A stretch of DNA of 64,000 bases, from positions 1 to 64,000 of the forward strand of contig JAQGDQ010001060.1 in the NCBI GenBank assembly GCA_030141605.1, written 5' to 3'. Shown here piece after piece: positions 47,646-64,000 of this stretch (position 1 is its first letter; each line of letters starts with the position of its first letter). The notes beneath the pieces were generated by a model. It was given only the letters and a program-made list of their open reading frames with translations. It was not told the origin of the DNA and did no database searches. The translations under genes and the position numbers were made by a program. The stretch comes from Tubiluchus corallicola. Lineage: Eukaryota > Priapulida > Priapulimorpha > Priapulimorphida > Tubiluchidae.

Positions 47646-48879
47646 GTGTTAATACAATCCCCTTAACTTAAGCTTTTTTAGTTTTATCAGCTATCTAGTT
47701 CATAGTGGTAGACTTTTTATTGTCCTTTTATTGCAGAACTTTTATTAACTATACAAAATCGTCTCATGTAAATTATGATCTACAACTACAAGTAATCAGC
47801 TACTGTCTACTGGTTAGCAGTTCAGCGATATGAACAATCCCAACATCACGTGTTACGTTAAATAGATCAGTTTATTACTATCACTTTTAAACTTACAAGC
47901 ACTAGTTTGCTCACATTTACTTCTGCTTCTGCAAAGTCTCATTTCACCTATTGTAGGCACTCAGCTTTGAAGCATCAACATTTGTTAGCGTATTCCAGCC
48001 ACTTCAATCTGCAGCTAACATCGTAAGTTCTTCTACTCCTATAGATAGATTTGGTTTAAGTTGTTGAACATCTTTATTTATCTTAGAGTAAATAATAAAT
48101 ATCTTACGTAAGAATCGCATTAAAACCTTGCAAGAAGCGAACTGGCAAACCAAAAACAACTTGGGTAGCTCACATTTTAATTAACGTCAACGGTAACATT
48201 TTGTGACAACTAATAACAATCTTTTTGTGTATTGCATCAAAACTCGTTTTCAATAAATTTTGTTTTTACCGTAACCACGCGACAGTTTGCCACAGCAACA
48301 GTTTGCTTCAGTCGTCACGTTCCTTCAGTCACTGCTTTTGTTCACTATAACAAAATTACCGGATTCAAGCGAAAAGCTACACATGCACGATAAACAACCA
48401 TCATTACTTGCATATGAACATCAAAACAACTCACTGAATCTTGTAGCTCTCGCACATGTTCGTGAAACTCGGCTTCACGCGCACATGTATAATTGCAATG
48501 ACTCACATTTTGGCTGACACCACATCGTACAGTCGAGCCAAAACGCATTCCCAAGAACTGCAGGAAGAATCCGATTTCACTGTGGGGGTTTAAACGATGA
48601 AGCTGCAGACTTTATATCAGCACGTTAAGGGTAACACCATGTACTAAATATAGCTAAGGCCTACTTCTCCTGTAACTAGCCTGCGCTTATTGTGAATTCG
48701 TAACAAAAGGCAGACGAAGAAGAGAAGCAACGTCGGCCTGAATGCTTGTGTAGAGCTTGAGCGGTTAACTGACAGACTTAGTGATGATCCTCATGTATTT
48801 AATTTTGTTATGCAGTGAACAAATAATTGTTAAGAACGATAATAAAATTTTATAATTGCCTAGATGAGCAGGCTAGTGA
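47646..48879. other. No gene or repeat recognised
   Basis: AT-rich DNA between the LINE remnant and the decayed tandem arrays. Short frames at 48287-48554 overlap on both strands and show no family. Confidence 0.4.
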
Positions 48880-49240
48880 TTAAGTGTAAGCCTCTTGCTA
48901 TGAAGCTGACAAATTGCGTGACTATATAATCGACTGACTGGCAGATTAAATAATTGAATGGAAAAACAAATGACTAAAACGACTGCATAACTGACTGCTT
49001 GATTGCTACCACATAGGCTATCCACGTATTATCCCTCGTGTTTTTCCTTCTAGACTGACTAAAATGACCGAAACTGAATCACGTAGCATTGACTGTACGA
49101 CCGATGATTGTTGACTAAAAGCCTACTGATTACATATTACCTGGCTCAGACTGGCATACACTACTCATACTGACTAATTAGCTAATCGACTGATGACTGG
49201 CTGGCACATAATCAATTTTACCGGCAGATAGACAGACAGA
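48880..49240. repeat. GACTGACT-type cryptic tandem repeat
   Basis: Repeated words GACTGACT, ACTGACTG, CGACTGACTGGC and TGACTAAAA at irregular spacing, ending in GACAGACAGACAG. It looks like an old tetranucleotide-derived array blurred by mutation. It runs straight into the next array. Confidence 0.6.
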
Positions 49241-51210
49241 CAGCGAACCACACAAGAGGTCCACTGGCTCAACTAGAAGCGGGTTAAGACGCCACTGTTG
49301 CAACAGGTTCAAAGAAGACGTACACCGATGCAACTAGAAGCAGTTAAAAAAGCTCAGTTGCAGCAGATCAAGCAAGAAGTGTGCTAATTCCACTAAAAGC
49401 AGTTAAGAAAAAACAGTTCACACGGGTCCGACAAGTGGTTCACTGATTCAACTAAAGGCGCAGTTGCAATAGACTAACATCAGGTATAGTGAGTTAAATG
49501 GATTAACTTCTTCAGGACCGCGCCATTCAAAATAGGTCTTATAAGACCTACGATCTTTCTGTTACTGTACGAGTGCAGACATAACTAAATGATTACAAAT
49601 TAGGTGCTGTTCTCGTGAGGATGTCGGCTATCCAATCATTCAATTGGTTCAAACATTTATAAGTGATTTAATTGGACAAAATTAAGAAACACACGTTCCA
49701 ACAATGCCTATGGAGTACTTAGTTTGGTGCACACTTGCGTGATTGTACACAACATTTATTCATCGCCTGTTTGCTGCTGCCCAATAGAACGGTCTGCTGT
49801 GCAGAGTTCCAGGAAAAATCAGCCGATCAGCCAAAGAGAAAGTAACGTCGTTTCCTCTTTTAACAGGAATTTCTCCTTAAAAATAGAGTAGATTTGAGGC
49901 TAAAGTGTATCAGAGTGTTGTGTCTGGACAGTAGAAATTTTCCGCATTAGCTGATCTCATACAAGTGATACTGTATATTGGTACAGTACAAACACTGCAG
50001 TTAAAGCTTTTTCCAATTTTTTCGTCAAAGTCAATTTGTAAGTTGTTTAAATAAGCAAATGCACTTCATATAATTTTGGATAAAAATCCATTGTGTAGAG
50101 AGTAGAAACCTACAAAAATTATCAAATATAATGTAATCACTGGTTAGTGAGAACAGTTTTTCACAAGCCCATGCATAATCCAGCAAACGCTTACAGTCCT
50201 GAAAGAGTTAATATTACTAATAGTAAAAAACCACGGAGGCAGCAGGTCAAACAAAAGTTGTACTGAAAAATAAAAAAAATAAAATAGAAAATAATCAAAC
50301 CACAGATGAATTAAAACAGCTATAAATAACTAAGAAACCAAAGTGGCAATGTCAAACAAGAGCTACTGTACTTTGATTCAACTAGAAAGAAACCACAATA
50401 GCAAACGAAGGAACTTATTCAACTCGAAACAGAAGTCACCATGACGACAGATTAAACAAGAACTGCACTGAACCAGATAGATAATAATTATTAATACAAT
50501 CAAGAAGCTACAGGGACAACATATCAAGCTGGATTATTACACTAGAATCAAAATGCTACAGGTCAAACAAGAGTTATATTCATTTGTAACGGTAAGAGGC
50601 AATTAATTGTAAGTAAGCAATCACAGTAGCGTACAGCAGATTAAAGACGCATGGATTCAAGTACAAACAAAAAACCACACTGATTATAGGTTCAATAACA
50701 AGGCATTCCAACTAAAAAGTGGTACAAACCAGAATAATGTTAAAAGCATTCCAACTCAAAAGTATTGACATGCGTCGAAATGCAAACTCAGAGTAAAACA
50801 AAAAAGTCACGGCAACACGTCACTCTCTAGCCTTGATTTTTTTCTATTTCAAGTATATATAGCTTTAATAAACAAGCAGACCGTAACACCAACTCACCAA
50901 GGTCAAATCAGAATATCTCCTTGACCCAACATAGGTCAAATCAGAATATCTATCCAGGGGTCGTGGCCCAACAAGAAGAAATGCATAGAAACCCATTGTG
51001 ACAGTAATCGCAGTTATACTGAATGCAAACAAACGGTGTACTGATATCAAGAGATGTAACAGTTCTATCACAAGCAAGAATGCTGAAGAACAAAGCAACC
51101 ACCTGACAATAATCCATGGTCAAAAGAACCACTTCATTACAGCAAATTTAATAAACCCAAAAACCATGACGCCGACAGGTCAAATAAGAGGTGTGCTGAT
51201 TAAATGCAAG
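49241..51210. repeat. Highly degenerate ~60 bp tandem array
   Basis: Recurrent blocks of the form CAACTAGAAGCAGTTAA, then AGTTGCAACAGGTCAAACAAGA, then a short CACTGATT-like end. They are clearest at 49255-49480 (four consecutive units of about 47-62 bp) and recognisable again at 50235-50480, 50540-50580, 50640-50720 and 51170-51220. The array appears ancient and interrupted. No coding potential. Confidence 0.6.
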
Positions 51211-52694
51211 CAAATGATGACAGAAACTCACACATTACTTGTGAGCTTCTAGAGTGACGTTCAGTAATAATACTATTGTAAATGCTTTTACTCTCATTAA
51301 AGTACACAAAATGCTACTGACATAGTTACACTAAACTCCCCTGCAAATAGTCCTGAAATGACATACACCTTATAGTTATAGTAATTACGTTTTGTACACA
51401 CTTGTATTGACTTTGCATACACCTGGTTTTGTTACACATTTCTATTGGTGACCTTTGCATATTCATTGTTCTGTATGAAGCCGTGAACATCCTTTAGGCT
51501 ATTTCATTCCCTTACGTTGGTTTCTATATCACGCAGCATTATTGCTGCATACTTGGTGATTCAAATGATTCACTTCAAGTGCGGCAGTGCTGTCAAATTA
51601 AAGTAAAATGCACTTACATGTGCCTATGTTACACGTCACGCCTATGGTTCATATATAACGCTGACATCGATATAACATCATTTACAAACAAAATGCAGAT
51701 ATAATCATAAACGCAAACGACTAAATAATTATAAAACAAAATTTATTAATTAATTTACACTGTTGATGGTGTTATTAAAGCTTGTATAATTTTGTAAACA
51801 AGATTAACAGAAGATTGGAGTCGTGACGATCCACGAACGGCACGAAATAAATATCACCGTAATATTCCAGTTAAGGATATTAACTCCATAATTTATTAAT
51901 TAGTGCACTTGCCAAAGCAGATTACTGAGATAATCTGCTTGGTCAATTAGGCGAATAAGAGAACCTAATACAGACTACACAATTCACGTTAAGTTTTTAA
52001 CTTTGCAAATCCTTAGGTATATCCTAGCAAATCAAAGTAAAATATATATATAGCTTCATATCTAATACACGTTGGCAACGCTGCAACCATGATAAACTAA
52101 CAGAATCGCTAAAAAATACATCTCTTGGCAGTGGTCTAACTTAGTTGCAAACTCTCCTCGCTAATTTTTTACAAAAACTATACTTAACCAATTATTACTA
52201 GATGTTCTCTAAAACAGCCACGCTTGCATCAATGCAACAGTAAACAGAAAGCTTTCTCTTTATAATAAATGCAATGCACTGGACATTTATGCACTAATTA
52301 TCATCTACCCTCCTCCTCGCTAAAATTTTGTTTTCCAAAAACAAGTAAAATAGAACTGTGAAAAAGATAATGATTATTTTTATCTCTCTAGCAATGACTT
52401 TCGTTATGCACCACTGCGTATCTTTAAAACTTGGTACATTTTTTGTAAACTTAAAATGTTCAAATGTGTTATGTCTCGACAACATTAGTAACATTGTTAG
52501 AAACTTTATAGAACATTTAACATAAATCTCTCTTGCTTATTAATATGTTTATGCACAAAGACTGCTGCCATGATTTAGTTGTACTTCACTGTCACGACAA
52601 ACGTATAAAAGTCTAGAGGAAACACACCAAAAGATTTTATGAAACGCAAAAGAACAAAAATGGTGCTGATCCTGGGTCCTTGACAGAGAAAAAT
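51211..52694. other. Downstream of guanylyl cyclase, no gene seen
   Basis: The 3' flank of the minus-strand cyclase gene; its 3' UTR should lie here, read leftwards. The complement of AATAAA occurs at 51892-51897. Nothing else is recognisable. Confidence 0.45.
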
Positions 52695-63392
<10,698 letters not shown>

Positions 63393-64000
63393 CTACAAAT
63401 CGAATAAACTACAAAACACCTTCATACTAAAATCCTCATCTTCTATGTTTAGTAACTACTAATGCTAACGGCAAATCCATTTAATCACTGTAAACAGTGC
63501 TGACATGAAAACGCTTTTGCAGATAGACAACAAAAAGCTATTGTACCATTGAAGCAGCAAATTAGTCTAAAAAACTGTATAGCATTTCAAAACATTTCAA
63601 AGGCTATGTTATCACATTAATAAAAAAGCAAAATAGGACGAGACATACATTGCAGTTATGAAAGACAGCAACTCTGTTTGAAACGTGTCTCTGTGAATAA
63701 CTACCACCATACATAGACCATCAGTAATTGCTGCTATATAGTATGAAACTAACTGCTGTCAAATTAAGTGCTTGATTAATGGAGAAGCCACATATTTATT
63801 AAACTACCTGTCACAGGTAATAAAACAAAAATCTACAGATATTATTTTTAAAAACTGCATTACAGCAATTATTTGTCTACATGATTTTAATGTTGACTTA
63901 TAATGTGAAACTTTGATTAGATGCAGGTCTGAATTGTCAGACTAGAGACAGGGCCTACAAATTGCAGGCAAGCATCTAGCTTCTCATTTGCATGTAGTTT
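63393..64000. other. Cyclase intron, exon not found
   Basis: The next upstream cyclase exon should end with the codons for VETI and the first base of a Gly codon. I do not see it on the minus strand in these 608 bases, so it lies beyond the window. Confidence 0.5.

Overview
This is AT-rich animal nuclear DNA with spliceosomal genes, GT-AG introns, several transposon families and very long microsatellites. Five protein-coding genes can be reconstructed exon by exon, all in frame across every junction. Their content (a mextli homologue, an omega-class GST, DNAJC27/RBJ, a NAT16-like acetyltransferase and a receptor-type guanylyl cyclase) fits a non-vertebrate metazoan, probably a marine invertebrate. 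I cannot assign a phylum from the sequence alone.

Layout. 1-6894 is a large palindrome: 1-2468 is an inverted copy of 4424-6894, around a 1.95 kb single-copy centre. The complete NAT16-like gene (+, 3093-7311) uses the centre and the right arm. The left arm carries an antisense duplicate of its exon 3 and part of exon 4. 7312-10873 holds only minisatellites and short duplications. An omega GST gene (+, five exons) occupies 10874-15792. DNAJC27 (+, seven exons) occupies 17948-25623 and carries three transposons in its introns, including a full-length but frameshifted pogo/Tigger element.

After a gene-poor convergent interval (25624-29645), the minus strand carries an 18-exon gene (44036 down to 29646, 687 aa). 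It encodes a MIF4G-like segment, a KH-like segment and a C-terminal eIF4E-binding motif, which is the Mextli architecture. 44037-52694 has no host gene: it holds a SINE-like repeat, a dead non-LTR retrotransposon and about 2.3 kb of highly decayed tandem repeat. The last gene (minus, from beyond 63392 down to 52695) is the 3' part of a receptor guanylyl cyclase. Its introns hold retrotransposon tails and enormous (CT)n, (TTA)n and (TA)n tracts.

The genes are not an operon or a pathway cluster. The points most worth following are the near-perfect inverted duplication that captures exons of its own gene, a guanylyl cyclase domain lacking the two transition-state residues, an omega GST with altered glutathione-site residues, a Mextli gene whose C-terminus resembles vertebrate C8orf88, and a Tigger transposase ending in a PCNA-binding motif.
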